Of a DNA stretch of 64,000 nucleotides, positions 43,853 through 54,249 are shown one piece after another. Within the stretch, counting starts at the first letter, position 1. The number at the start of each line of letters is the position of its first letter. Origin of the DNA: Meghimatium bilineatum (lineage: Eukaryota > Mollusca > Gastropoda > Stylommatophora > Philomycidae). The DNA is taken from positions 65,067,853 to 65,131,852 of the forward strand of contig CM067316.1 in the NCBI GenBank assembly GCA_034231615.1, written 5' to 3'. A program made the translations under genes and the position numbers. The notes below the pieces were generated by a model. The model made no database searches. It was not told where the DNA came from and saw only the letters and a list, made by a program, of their open reading frames with translations.

Positions 43853-44071
43853 CCATAGTTTCATGTGGTGACAGAACTCGTGTTAATTGTTTCATATGTT
43901 GACAGACCTCGTCTTCATAGTTTCATATGTTGACAGACCTCGTCTTCATAGTTTCATATGTTGACAGACCTCGTCTTGATAGTTTCATGTGTTGACAGAC
44001 CTCTTCTTGATAGTTTCATGTGTAGACAGACCTTGTCTTGATAGTTTCATGTGTTGACAGACCTTGTCTAC
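43853..44071. repeat. 31-bp minisatellite
   Basis: Seven copies, core GTTTCATATGTTGACAGACC, with ATGTG and ATATG subtypes split along the array. Confidence 0.94.
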
Positions 44072-44348
44072 ATTGCTGTATCGTTTTTCGTCATGTCATT
44101 TATAAGAGCAGACTGCGGTCAAAATTAACCACGAGATAACGCGGTCTACCACACCGCTGAATGATGTACACATCAAAGGTAACCACAGGTATGTCCACTT
44201 TGACTATGCCATTATCCATAGAGAACCATTGCATGTTTTCCTTCTGATAGAAGAGGATTGAAGATTAGCAACCTTTATTATCAAAAAGTACAGTGATTGT
44301 TGTTTAATATCGTAATACATGGAATCACAATAAATATAGAGATGGAGA
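44072..44348. other. Unique sequence, nothing recognised
   Basis: No supported feature. Confidence 0.4.
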
Positions 44349-44795
44349 TACACGACAGGTATCATACTGACATGACAGATATCATACTGGCACGACTGAT
44401 ATCATACTGACACGACTGATATCATACTGACACGACAGATATCATACTGACACGACATATATCATACTGACACGGCAGATATTATACTGACACGACTGAT
44501 ATCATACTGACACGACAGATATCATACTGACACGACTGATATCATACTGACACGACAGATATCATACTGACACGACATATATCATACTGACACGACAGAT
44601 ATCATACTGACACGACTGATATCATACTGACACGACAGATATCATACTGACATACTGATATCATACTGACACGGCAGATATCATACTGACACGACAGATA
44701 TCATACTGACACGACTGATATCATACTGACACGGCAGATATCATACTGACACGACAGATATCATACTGGCACGACAGATATCATACTGGCACGAC
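44349..44795. repeat. 20-bp minisatellite, about 22 copies
   Basis: Unit CACGACAGATATCATACTGA with CTGAT/CAGAT/CATAT and GGCAG variants; a block of five variant units is repeated (44,400-44,500 and 44,520-44,620). Confidence 0.96.
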
Positions 44796-45310
44796 AGACA
44801 AGAAAGCACAATGCTAGATATACCAAGGTCATTCCCAACAGCACATTAACTTTAGACCACCGCCCTGTAACCTTATGCCAAGCAAAAACAACGCATAACA
44901 AGAAACGCAGAAACGCAACAAAAAACAAAAAAAAACTAACACAATAAAATTGAATGACTCAGAAATACAACGAAAAATAAACATCGATATGAAGGCAGCG
45001 AAAAAAAAAGTGCATACCAGACGATAACATAGACACAACGTGACAAACATTTACAACAAAATACCCTTCTAGACCTGCTGAACAAAACACGGTGGTACTA
45101 GATATACAGGAGGAGTACTGAAGAAGAGAACAGCTTGGTAGAATAATGAAGTTAAAGAAGACGTGAAAACTAAGAAGAAACAGTACAAGATCTGGCTGAG
45201 TACACGAACAGAAGACGACTATATTAGGTACAGATTAGCAAGACAAGATGTTGTAAGGATAATCCAGCGAGAAAAGGAAAAATCTTGAATCGTGTATGGA
45301 GAAAACCTAA

Positions 45311-45595
45311 GTTGACTGTGTGTAGAGTCCAGTAGACAGACTGTGTGTAGAGTCCTGTAGACAGACTGTGTGTAGAGTCCTGTAGACAGACTGTGTGTGG
45401 AGTCCAGTAGACAGACTGTATGTAGAGTCCTGCAGACAGACTGTGTGTAGAGTCCAGTAGACAGACTGTGTGTAGAGTCCAGTAGACAGACTGTGTGTAG
45501 AGTCCAATAGACAGACTGTGTGTAGAGTCCTGTAGACAGACTGTGTGTAGAGTCCTGTAGACAGACTGTATGTAGAGTCCAGTAGACAGTTCTTT
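45311..45595. repeat. 25-bp minisatellite inside a retrotransposon frame
   Basis: About eleven copies of a 25-bp unit (GACTGTGTGTAGAGTCCAGT plus five bases). Left and right flanks are consecutive parts of the EN-RT linker (…YGENL | FFKTIAKMRIRD…), so the array expanded within it. Confidence 0.94.
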
Positions 45596-45993
45596 AAAAC
45601 CATAGCAAAAATGAGGATACGAGACCAACCTTTTCAACCAACCGAATATATGAATGACAGACAAGACATTCCCATATGCTAGGAAGATAAGATCAGAGAA
45701 AAGGTGGGGAAGAATATTTTGAAGATCAGCTGAAGATACCAGAAAATATACATATAACAACATTCAAAGCAGCACACACACACATGAAGAATAAATCTGA
45801 AATCCTGGAACAAGATGTCAAATAATTGATCAAGAACAACCCAAAGAATAACTCTGTGGGAACTGATGCAATAACAACCGAAGAGATACAGGTCTGTGGA
45901 GAGACTGGAGTAACTTGGTTACTTCAAATCTGCAGAAAGGCTTGGTAAGAAAGAACTGTACCAACAGATTGACAAAGAGCAATCATAGTACCA

Positions 45994-46090
45994 GACTAGC
46001 AGAGTGCACCACCAAGACAAGAGACAGGAGATGTTGGAGATTCGTTGCAGCCAACCTTCGTTGCGGAGAAGGCACTTAATGATGATGATG
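45994..46090 (+). mobile_element. 97-bp 5'-truncated retrotransposon 3' end, nested, with 13-bp TSD
   Basis: The 13-bp direct repeat AATCATAGTACCA at 45,981-45,993 and 46,091-46,103 flanks the insert. The insert encodes only RDRRCWRFVAANLRCGEGT* followed by (TGA)n, the expected extreme C-terminus and simple 3' tail of an RTE-like element. It interrupts the host frame exactly within the RAIIVP(I/L)W motif. A textbook 5'-truncated target-primed insertion. Confidence 0.92.
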
Positions 46091-46387
46091 AATCATAGTA
46101 CCAATATGGAAGACAAAGAGGAAGCAAGCAATATTGTAGCACATACAGAGGTATCTCCCTACTTAATCATGTCGGTAAAATGTTCGCTAAGATTATTGAG
46201 ACAAGAATAAAACCTATTGTGGATCCAGTGCTTAGTCAGGAACAGTTCGGGTTCAGAAAATTAAGAGGATGAAAATATGCAATATTTTTTCTACGACAAA
46301 TCAGTGTCAGTGAAAAGACAATAGAATGCAGACACCAAATGAAAATTGCTTTTATAGATCAGGAGAAAACTTTCAATTAAATAAACA

Positions 46388-46750
46388 GAGAATATTGTTT
46401 GAAAACCTATGTCTCCCTGCTTGTTTACGCTTGTCCACACACTGACAGAATATTGTTTGAAAACCCGTATCTCCAAGCATATTTAAGCTTGTCCAAACAC
46501 TGACAGAATATTGTTTGAAAACCCGTGTCTCCAAGCTTAATTACGCTTGTCCAAACACTGACAGAATATTGTTAGAAAACCCGTGTCTCCAAGCTTATTT
46601 ACGCTTGTTCAAAAACTGACAGAATATTGTTTGAAAACCCGTGTCTCCACGCTTATTTACGCTTGTCCAAACACTGACAGAATATTGTTTGAAAACCCGT
46701 GTCTCCAAGCTTATTTACGCTTGTCCAAAAAATGACAGAATACTGTTTGA
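46388..46750. repeat. 58-bp minisatellite inside a retrotransposon frame
   Basis: About six copies, core GACAGAATATTGTTTGAAAA, then CCCGTGTCTCCAAGCTTA. The first copy continues the host palm: INRE / KQRILFENLCLPACLR corresponds to the VNRxxLFxxL segment after the FIDQEKAFD motif. Confidence 0.93.
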
Positions 46751-46861
46751 AAGCCGTGTCTTCCTGCTTATTTTAGGATTACTGAATCTAATTATTATAT
46801 TAAACATTAATGAATAATTAATTGAAATATTAATTTTTAGGGCTAGTTATATGTTACAGCT

Positions 46862-47052
46862 ACAGCCAGCTATGCATGGCTGAGGCAGCCAGCTACGCAT
46901 GGGTGAGGCAGCCAGCTACGCATGGGTGAGGTAGCCAGCTACGCATGGGTGAGGCAGCCAGCTACGCATGGGTGAGGCAGCCAGCTACGCATGGCTGAGG
47001 CAGCCAGCTACGCATGGGTGAGGCAGCCAGCTACGCATGGGTGAGGCAGCCA
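46862..47052. repeat. 23-bp minisatellite
   Basis: Eight copies, core AGCCAGCTACGCATGGGTGA. Confidence 0.96.
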
Positions 47053-47345
47053 GTTATGTCTTCCCCGAAATTCAAGAAATCTCTCTATTTATGCGGGGTT
47101 GTATATTTGCCCTAATCTGGACTGCCCCATGGAATTGTTATCTCTTACACATTTGTATCTTTCACCACATCCCCCTGCGCTACCTTTCATAACCTGTTAA
47201 CCCCGTACATACAGACAAGATCGCGGTCAGGGCTGGAGATCATCTGGTACCCTCGGCGTGATGAGGAATGGTGGGTTCTCTTTTAGTTGCACAACAAAGG
47301 GAAACGTAGTGGTACAGATGAAGTGATGTGAAGTGTTCCAAAAGA
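47053..47345. other. Unique sequence, nothing recognised
   Basis: No supported feature. Confidence 0.4.
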
Positions 47346-47349
47346 GGAA

Positions 47350-48412
47350 AGCCTCACTATACACTCACTCACTCACTTTACACTCACTCACTCACTATAC
47401 ACTCACTCACTCACTATACACTCACTCACTCACTTTACACTCACTCACTCACTATACACTCACTCACTCACTATACACTCACTCACTCACTATACTCTCA
47501 CTCACTGACAATACTCTCTCTCACTATACACTCACTCTACACTCACTCACTGACCATACACTCACTCACTATACACTCACTCACTATACACTCACTCACT
47601 ATACACTCACTCACTATACACTCACTCACTATACACTCACTCACTATACACTCACTCACTCACTATACACTCACTATACATTCACTATACACTCACTCAC
47701 TATACACTCACTATACACTCACTCACTATACACTCACTCACTATACACTCACTCACTATACACTCACTCACTATACACTCACTATACACTCACTCACTAT
47801 ACACTCACTCACTATACACTCACTCACTATACACTCACTCACTATACACTCACTCACTATACACTCACTATACACTCACTCACTTTACACTCACTCACTA
47901 TACACTCACTATACACTCACTCACTATACACTTACTCACTATACACTCACTATACATTCACTATACACTCACTATACACTCACTCACTATACACTCACTA
48001 TACACTCACTCACTATACACTTACTCACTATACACTCACTATACATTCACTATACACTCACTATACACTCACTCACTATACACTCACTATACATTCACTA
48101 TACACTCACTCACTATACACTCACTATACACTCACTCACTATACACTCACTCACTATACACTCACTCACTATACACTCACTCACTATACACTCACTCACT
48201 ATACACTCACTCACTATACACTCACTCACTCACTATACACTCACTCACTCACTATACACTCACTTACTATACACTCACTCACTTACTATACACTCACTCA
48301 CTATACACTCACTCACTATACACTCACTCACTATACACTCCCTCACTATACACTCACTCACTATACACTCCCTCACTATACATTCACTCACTATACATTC
48401 ACTCACTATACA
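47350..48412. repeat. Compound 12/16/20-bp minisatellite, about 1.06 kb
   Basis: Built from TATACACTCACTCAC with a variable number of CACT tetramers (units ATACACTCACT, plus one or two CACT). Stop-free in two plus-strand frames, giving a 376-codon spurious frame. Larger blocks repeat, such as those containing CATTCACTATACACTCACT at 47,950 and 48,045. Confidence 0.97.
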
Positions 48413-48570
48413 GACGTGTCGTCTATCGGGAGTTTACTGTTACATACACCATGCCTGATCTGATAGGTCAATGGTGAGACTATCTCACGTTTCGAGGTTG
48501 TGAAAGATAAAACGTATTACCTAATACCTATTGGAAAACAGTTTTCCTGCAGTTTATCCAATTGAACAAT

Positions 48571-48600
48571 TGAATCTATCTATCTATCTATCTATCTATT
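48571..48600. repeat. (CTAT)n microsatellite
   Basis: Seven CTAT tetranucleotides. Confidence 0.95.
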
Positions 48601-48619
48601 CGCTAAACCCTTTGCTCAC

Positions 48620-48900
48620 TTTCAGCGTCAGGGGTAGATGAGTTTTCAGGAGATGCATCCGTGTGTGCTGAGTATATTGTGGAATTTGTCGCCTCTTTTA
48701 TTTCGATGGTCCATCATTTTCGTGGTCGGCCTCTAGGCCTACCGTCACTGTATCTGTGTAGCATAGCTTGCTGTGGTACGCTGTCTGATGGTAGTCTGCT
48801 GATGTGTGGAAACCTTTCGATCTGTTGTCTTTTAATATATTCTAAGATTGAGGTGGTGCCGGTTCTTTGTCTAATGTCCTCACTTCTCGCGCCAATTTAC
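48620..48900 (-). mobile_element. EN-RT retrotransposon C-terminal fragment
   Basis: Minus strand in one frame: EDIRQRTGTTSILEYIKRQQ, IERFPHISRLPSDSVPQQAM and DGRPRGRPRK*. This is the C-terminal block of RTE-like EN-RT proteins (IKRQQLRWFGHxxRLPxDSxPxQA...GRRxRGRPRKxW). It continues the sequence type of the fragment at 11,965-12,110. The RT domain is absent. Confidence 0.8.
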
Positions 48901-49107
48901 CGGAGAACAATTGGATGATTGCACTAAAACAAATGAATATGTTTATGAACAGACTGTAGAAGATTGCATATGTTTTCAATTTTGCGACAGAAAATTTGAT
49001 AAGATTATAGATTGTAGATTTTGCTGCCAAGTGTCAGACAAGTTTATTGATTATACTATAATCCACACTATTCAGATGATTCATTGCATGATTCAAACAT
49101 AGATCAA

Positions 49108-50890
49108 CATGAAGTGTTGTCACTGGTACAGCAAGTACATGAATAGTGTGTCACTGGTACAGCAAGTACATGAATAGTGTGTCACTGGTACAGCAAGTAC
49201 ATAGTGTGTCACTGATACAGCAAGTACATAGTGTGTCACTGGTACAGCAAGTACATGAATAGTGTGTCACTGGTACAGCAAGTACATGAATAGTGTGTCA
49301 CTGGTACAGCAAGTACATGAATAGTGTGTCACTGGTACAGCAAGTACATAGTGTGTCACTGGTACAGCAAGTACATAGTGTGTCACTGGTACAGCAAGTA
49401 CATAGTGTGTCACTGGTACAACATCTACATGAATAGTGTGTCACTGGTACAGCAAGTACATGAATAGTGTGTCACTGGTACAGCAAGTACATGAATAGTG
49501 TGTCACTGGTACAGCAAGTACATGAATAGTGTGTCACTGGTACAGCAAGTACATGAATAGTGTGTCACTGGTACAGCAAGTACATAGTGTGTCACTGGTA
49601 CAGCAAGTACATAGTGTGTCACTGGTACAGCAAGTACATAGTGTGTCACTGGTACAACATCTACATGAATAGTGTGTCACTGGTACAGCAAGTACATGAA
49701 TAGTGTGTCACTGGTACAGCAAGTACATAGTGTATCACTGGTACAGCAATTACATAGTGTGTCACTGGTACAGCAAGTACATAGTGTGTCACTGGTACAG
49801 CAAGTACATGAATAGTGTGTCACTGGTACAGCAAGTACATGAATAGTGTGTCACTGGTACAGCAAGTACATGAATAGTGTGTCACTGGTACAGCAAGTAC
49901 ATAGTGTGTCACTGGTACAGCAAGTACATAGTGTGTCACTGGTACAACATCTACATGAATAGTGTGTCACTGGTACAGCAAGTACATGAATAGTGTGTCA
50001 CTGGTACAGCAAGTACATGAATAGTGTGTCACTGGTACAGCAAGTACATAGTGTGTCACTGGTACAGCAAGTACATAGTGTGTCACTGGTACAGCAAGTA
50101 CATAGTGTGTCACTGGTACAACATCTACATGAATAGTGTGTCACTGGTACAGCAAGTACATGAATAGTGTGTCACTGGTACAGCAAGTACATAGTGTATC
50201 ACTGGTACAGCAATTACATAGTGTGTCACTGGTACAGCAAGTACATAGTGTGTCACTGGTACAGCAAGTACATGAATAGTGTGTCACTGGTACAGCAAGT
50301 ACATGAATAGTGTGTCACTTGTACAGCAAGTACATGAATAGTGTGTCACTGGTACAGCAAGTACATAGTGTGTCATTGGTACAGCAAGTACATAGTGTGT
50401 CACTGGTACAGCAAGTACATAGTGTGTCACTGGTACAGCAAGTACATAGTGTGTCACTGGTACAGCAAGTACATAGTGTGTCACTGGTACAGCAAGTACA
50501 TAGTGTGTCACTGGTACAGCAAGTACATAGTGTGTCACTGGTACAGCAAGTACATAGTGTGTCACTGGTACAGCAAGTACATAGTGTGTCACTGGTACAG
50601 CAAGTACATAGTGTGTCACTGGTACAGCAAGTACATAGTGTGTCACTGGTACAGCAAGTACATAGTGTGTCACTGGTACAGCAAGTACATAGTGTGTCAC
50701 TGGTACAGCAAGTACATAGTGTGTCACTGGTACAACATCTACATGAATAGTGTGTCACTGGTACAGCAAGTACATGAATAGTGTGTCATTGGTACAGCAA
50801 GTACATGAATAGTGTGTCACTGGTACAGCATGTACATGAATAGTGTGTCACTGGTACAGCATGTACATAAATAGTGTGTCACTGGTACAT
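49108..50890. repeat. 26/31-bp higher-order minisatellite, about 1.78 kb
   Basis: Core GTGTGTCACTGGTACAGCAA in every unit; the long unit adds GAATA, and a rarer unit has ACATCTACATGAATA. The order of short, long and rare units is itself repeated: a rare pair (TGTATCACTGG... AATTACATAG) at 49,726 recurs at 50,196, a multi-unit duplication of about 470 bp. The segment 50,340-50,730 is a homogeneous run of the short unit. Confidence 0.97.
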
Positions 50891-50983
50891 CAACTACTCT
50901 TGGTTAGTGTAAACCCTCTCATAACCCACTCATAATCCACTCTATATCCTCATTTAGTCATTTGCAATAAAAATTACCATTGT

Positions 50984-51110
50984 CGGGGCTACATCGCGAG
51001 ACAGCAATCTTGTGGTTTGGCCACGTCGTGAGAATGGAACCAGCGCCACCAGCCCATCGTGCATACAACAGAAGACCTAGCTACACGACACGAGCATTAA
51101 TAGATACTAA
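50984..51110 (+). mobile_element. EN-RT retrotransposon C-terminal scrap
   Basis: Plus strand: RETAILWFGHVVRMEPAPPA and HRAYNRRPSYTTR, matching RQQxxWFGHVxRMEPxxPAxRAYxSRxxGYxAR of the family at 41-42.5 kb. About 40 codons remain. Confidence 0.75.
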
Positions 51111-51344
51111 ATGTTGAATTTTTCAATTCATTCTTATACATAAAATAGTGCAAATATTTCTGCAAATTTCATCAAGGAAAGTACTTGAATATCGAATGAT
51201 AAAATGATGAACAATTAGTTGACCAGACTCAATTTTTTTTTTAATGTTTGTGTTCAGCCAACTCTGACAAAGGATATTTACACTTACTGTTCCGGTAGCT
51301 CGCCGATTACTTACACGCCTGTAATCCGGACAGTAGACCGAGAT

Positions 51345-52990
51345 TTATACATATTGTTCCACATATCACACTAGTTGTTGTTTCCTTGCCGTGCCAGGTT
51401 GTCAAACTATCTAATATTTTCTCACGTTGTCGCCTCTGTCTCTGGTGCCTTCAATCTTGCCTGTTGTGACGATGTTCTCCAAAGTTTCCTGTCTCATGAA
51501 GTGGCCAAAAAATGATTGTCTTTTTCTTATATTGTTGATTGGTCCATTTCGCATTTGACTCTTTCAACACCTCTACATTAGTTTTTCTGGCAGTCCATTG
51601 TATTCTCAGCATTCTTCTACAGAAACACGTCTCTGTTACTTCTAATTTCCCACTTTCCTGTTTATTTGTCCAAGACTCGCATGCAAATGTTAGTATAGGA
51701 GTTATATGTCACTGCATAACTCTCTTTCTCACCTCTAATAATAAGGTCTTATTACACAATATATTTTTCATTTTTCTGAATGTTGTTTTTGCCTGTCCTA
51801 TTCTGGATCTTATTTCTGTTGAACTTCTTCCATCTGCTGTAATCGTTGTACCTAAATATTTGAAGTTGTGGACCTGTTTTAATACTATATAATTTACTTT
51901 GATCTTTCAATGTGTATTATTTTGTTTCTTTGAAATAACCATTACTTCTGTTTTCTTAATATTTAGGAAGAGGTCTTTCTCTTTACTTTCTATGACTACT
52001 ACATTAATTAAATCTTGAAGGTTTTCCTCACTTTTTACAATCAGAACAGTGTCATCCACATATCTCAAATTATTTATGATATATCCTCCCACTGATATTC
52101 CTGGGATATCTACTATTGCACGCATTAGGTTTTCACTGTATAAAGAGAGCAGATCTAGTGAAAGTACACATCCCTGTCTAACTCCTTGTTTTATTTGTTG
52201 AAATGGGCCAAATTAATGTCCTACTCTTACTGCTGCTGTTTGTTGCCAGTACATGTTCTTGATTATTCTTAAATCCTTGCTGTCAATGTTCAAATTCTCT
52301 AGCATATGTATAATTTCGCTATGTTTAACTTTATCAACTGCTTTAGTGTAGTCTATAAAACAGAGGTACAGATCTGATTTTACTTCTATAGACCTCTCTA
52401 TTAGTGTTCTCAATATATAAATCGCATTGTTGGTGCCTTTGCCTTCTACAAATCCACATTGTTCTGGACTTATTTCTGATTTTATTTTGTTTCTCACTCT
52501 CTTCATGATGATTCTGAGAAGTATTTTGGTTATTTGGCTCATGAGGCTGATTGTACGGTGTTCTTCACATTCGGTGGTCCATGGTTTCTTAGGTAATGCT
52601 ATGAATATGGATCTCATTAAGTCATCGGGTATGTTTCCGCTGTTATATATGTCATTCAGCAATTTTGTGATTATTTCAACTCCACAGTCACCTAAAACTA
52701 CTATTTTCTCTAATGTGATATTGTCTGGTCCTGAGGCTTTGCCATATTTCACGTGTCTTAGGGCCTCCATTACTTCTGCTGCGAGTATTGATGGACCCTC
52801 GCCGTTATCTTGTATGTTTATTTCTGGTCTATTGTCCTCATAAAGTTCTTTGATATATTCTGACCATCTCTGTACTACGTGATCTTTTCCCATCAATACC
52901 TGCCCTGTCTTAAATTTTAGACACACTGTAACAGTTTGCGTTCTTTTCCCTGTTATCACACCACAATTTGCTTATATAGGCATATTGTAT
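51345..52990 (-). mobile_element. EN-RT retrotransposon, RT nearly complete with nonsense and frameshift changes
   Basis: Minus strand from 52,960: ITGKRTQTVTVCLKFKTGQV, QRWSEYIKELYEDNRPEI, GKASGPDNITLEKIVVLGD (fingers), FIALPKKPWTTECEEHRTIS, SPEQCGFVEGKGTNNAIYIL, LYLCFIDYTKAVDKVKHSEI (first catalytic D), MYWQQTAAVRVGH* (TAA), IKQGVRQGCVLSLDLLSLYS, and LRYVDDTVLIVKSEE with A of YADD replaced by V. Then HNFKYLGTTITADGRSSTEI, RMLRIQWTARKTNVEVL and, after a frameshift near 51,520, FFGHFMRQETLENIVTTGKI with IEGTRDRGDN and ILDSLTTWHGKETTT. The most complete RT of the window, about 530 codons, inactivated by at least one stop in the RT, one before CESWT and one frameshift. The upstream endonuclease is missing. 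Confidence 0.9.
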
Positions 52991-53285
52991 CTTGGTTGTA
53001 ATGTGATTCTATTTCAGTGCATTTTATGTTCAGCCAGCTTTATTTTGCTATTTTTCATTTCTCTCTGCTTAGAGATGTAATCGATCTAGTGTCCATCTCC
53101 AGTGTTCAGAAGAACTTTATTTATTGCTACCCCCCCCCCCCCTCCACCTCTCGACTGTCTATAAATGCAAATGTCCGTTTTATCGTTTCCGCAAACGTAT
53201 ACATTTTAGTAAAACTTCACATCCAATAAAGTTCACATTAGTTCTAGATGCCAGGCATTCATGTCGCTACCGTTAGTTTTCACTA
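52991..53285. other. Unique sequence, nothing recognised
   Basis: Poly-C run at 53,131-53,143; otherwise no feature. Confidence 0.4.
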
Positions 53286-53286
53286 C

Positions 53287-54211
53287 TTGTAAGTTGTGAG
53301 TATAGACAATGTAAGTTGTGAGTATAGACAATGTAAGTTGTGAGTATAGACAATGTAAGTTGTGAGTATAGACAATGTAAGTTGTGAGTATAGACAATGT
53401 AAGTTGTGAGTATAGAAAATGTAAGTTGTGAGTATAGACAATGTAAGTTCTGAGTATAGACAATGTAAGTTGTGAGCCTAGACAATGTAAGTTGTGAGCC
53501 TAGACAATGTAAGTTGTGAGCCTAGACAATGTAAGTTGTGAGTATAGACAATGTAAGTTGTGAGCATAGACAATGTAAGTTGTGAGCATAGACAATGTTA
53601 GTTGTGAGCATAGACAATGTAAGTTGTGAGCCTAGACAATGTAAGTTGTGAGCCTAGACAATGTAAGTTGTGAGCCTAGACAATGTAAGTTGTGAGCCTA
53701 GACAATGTAAGTTGTGAGTATAGACAATGTAAGTTGTGAGTATAGACAATGTAAGTTGTGAGTATAGACAATGTAAGTTGTGAGCATAGACAATGTAAGT
53801 TGTGAGCATAGACAATGTAAGTTGTGAGTATAGACAATGTAAGTTGTGAGCCTAGACAATGTAAGTTGTGAGCCTAGACAATGTAAGTTGTGAGCATAGA
53901 CAATGTAAGTTGTGAGTATAGACAATGTAAGTTGTGAGCATAGACAATGTAAGTTGTGAGCCTAGACAATGTAAGTTGTGAGTATAGACAATGTAAGTTG
54001 TGAGCCTAGACAATGTAAGTTGTGAGCCTAGACAATGTAAGTTGTGAGCATAGACAATGTAAGTTGTGAGTATAGACAATGTAAGTTGTGAGCATAGACA
54101 ATGTAAGTTGTGAGCCTAGACAATGTAAGTTGTGAGCCTAGACAATGTAAGTTGTGAGCCTAGACAATGTAAGTTGTGAGCATAGACAATGTAAGTTGTG
54201 AGCCTAGACAA
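53287..54211. repeat. 22-bp minisatellite, about 42 copies
   Basis: Unit GTAAGTTGTGAGTATAGACA plus AT; the variable triplet TAT/CAT/CCT (AGTATAG, AGCATAG, AGCCTAG) forms a readable barcode along the array, with repeated runs of the same variant order around 53,700 and 53,850-54,080. Confidence 0.97.
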
Positions 54212-54249
54212 TGACGGATTTAGTCAGTGTAAGACACAGAAACACATTT

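Larger units (their letters stand above)
45100..46800 (+). mobile_element. EN-RT retrotransposon: linker and N-terminal RT, with two arrays and a nested insertion
   Basis: Plus strand: linker NNEVKEDVKTKKKQYKIWLS, DDYIRYRLARQDVVRIIQRE, then after the 25-bp array FFKTIAKMRIRDQ. RT fingers: NPKNNSVGTDAITTEEIQVC, QRAIIVPIW (interrupted by the nested insertion), CSTYRGISLLNHVGKMFAKI, IETRIKPIVDPVLSQEQFGF, then FLRQISVSEKTIEC and palm IAFIDQEKTFN with INRE. The palm is then lost in a 58-bp array and nothing recognisable follows, so the GVRQGC/YADD blocks are missing. The element carries stops and shifts. Its linker is the unexpanded counterpart of the array locus at 30.8-31.6 kb. Confidence 0.86.

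Noticed and set aside
47328-48463. Two overlapping 376-codon plus-strand frames rich in H, S, T, L and Y
   Set aside because: Product of the CACT/TATA compound minisatellite; open in more than one frame, as expected for stop-free repeats.
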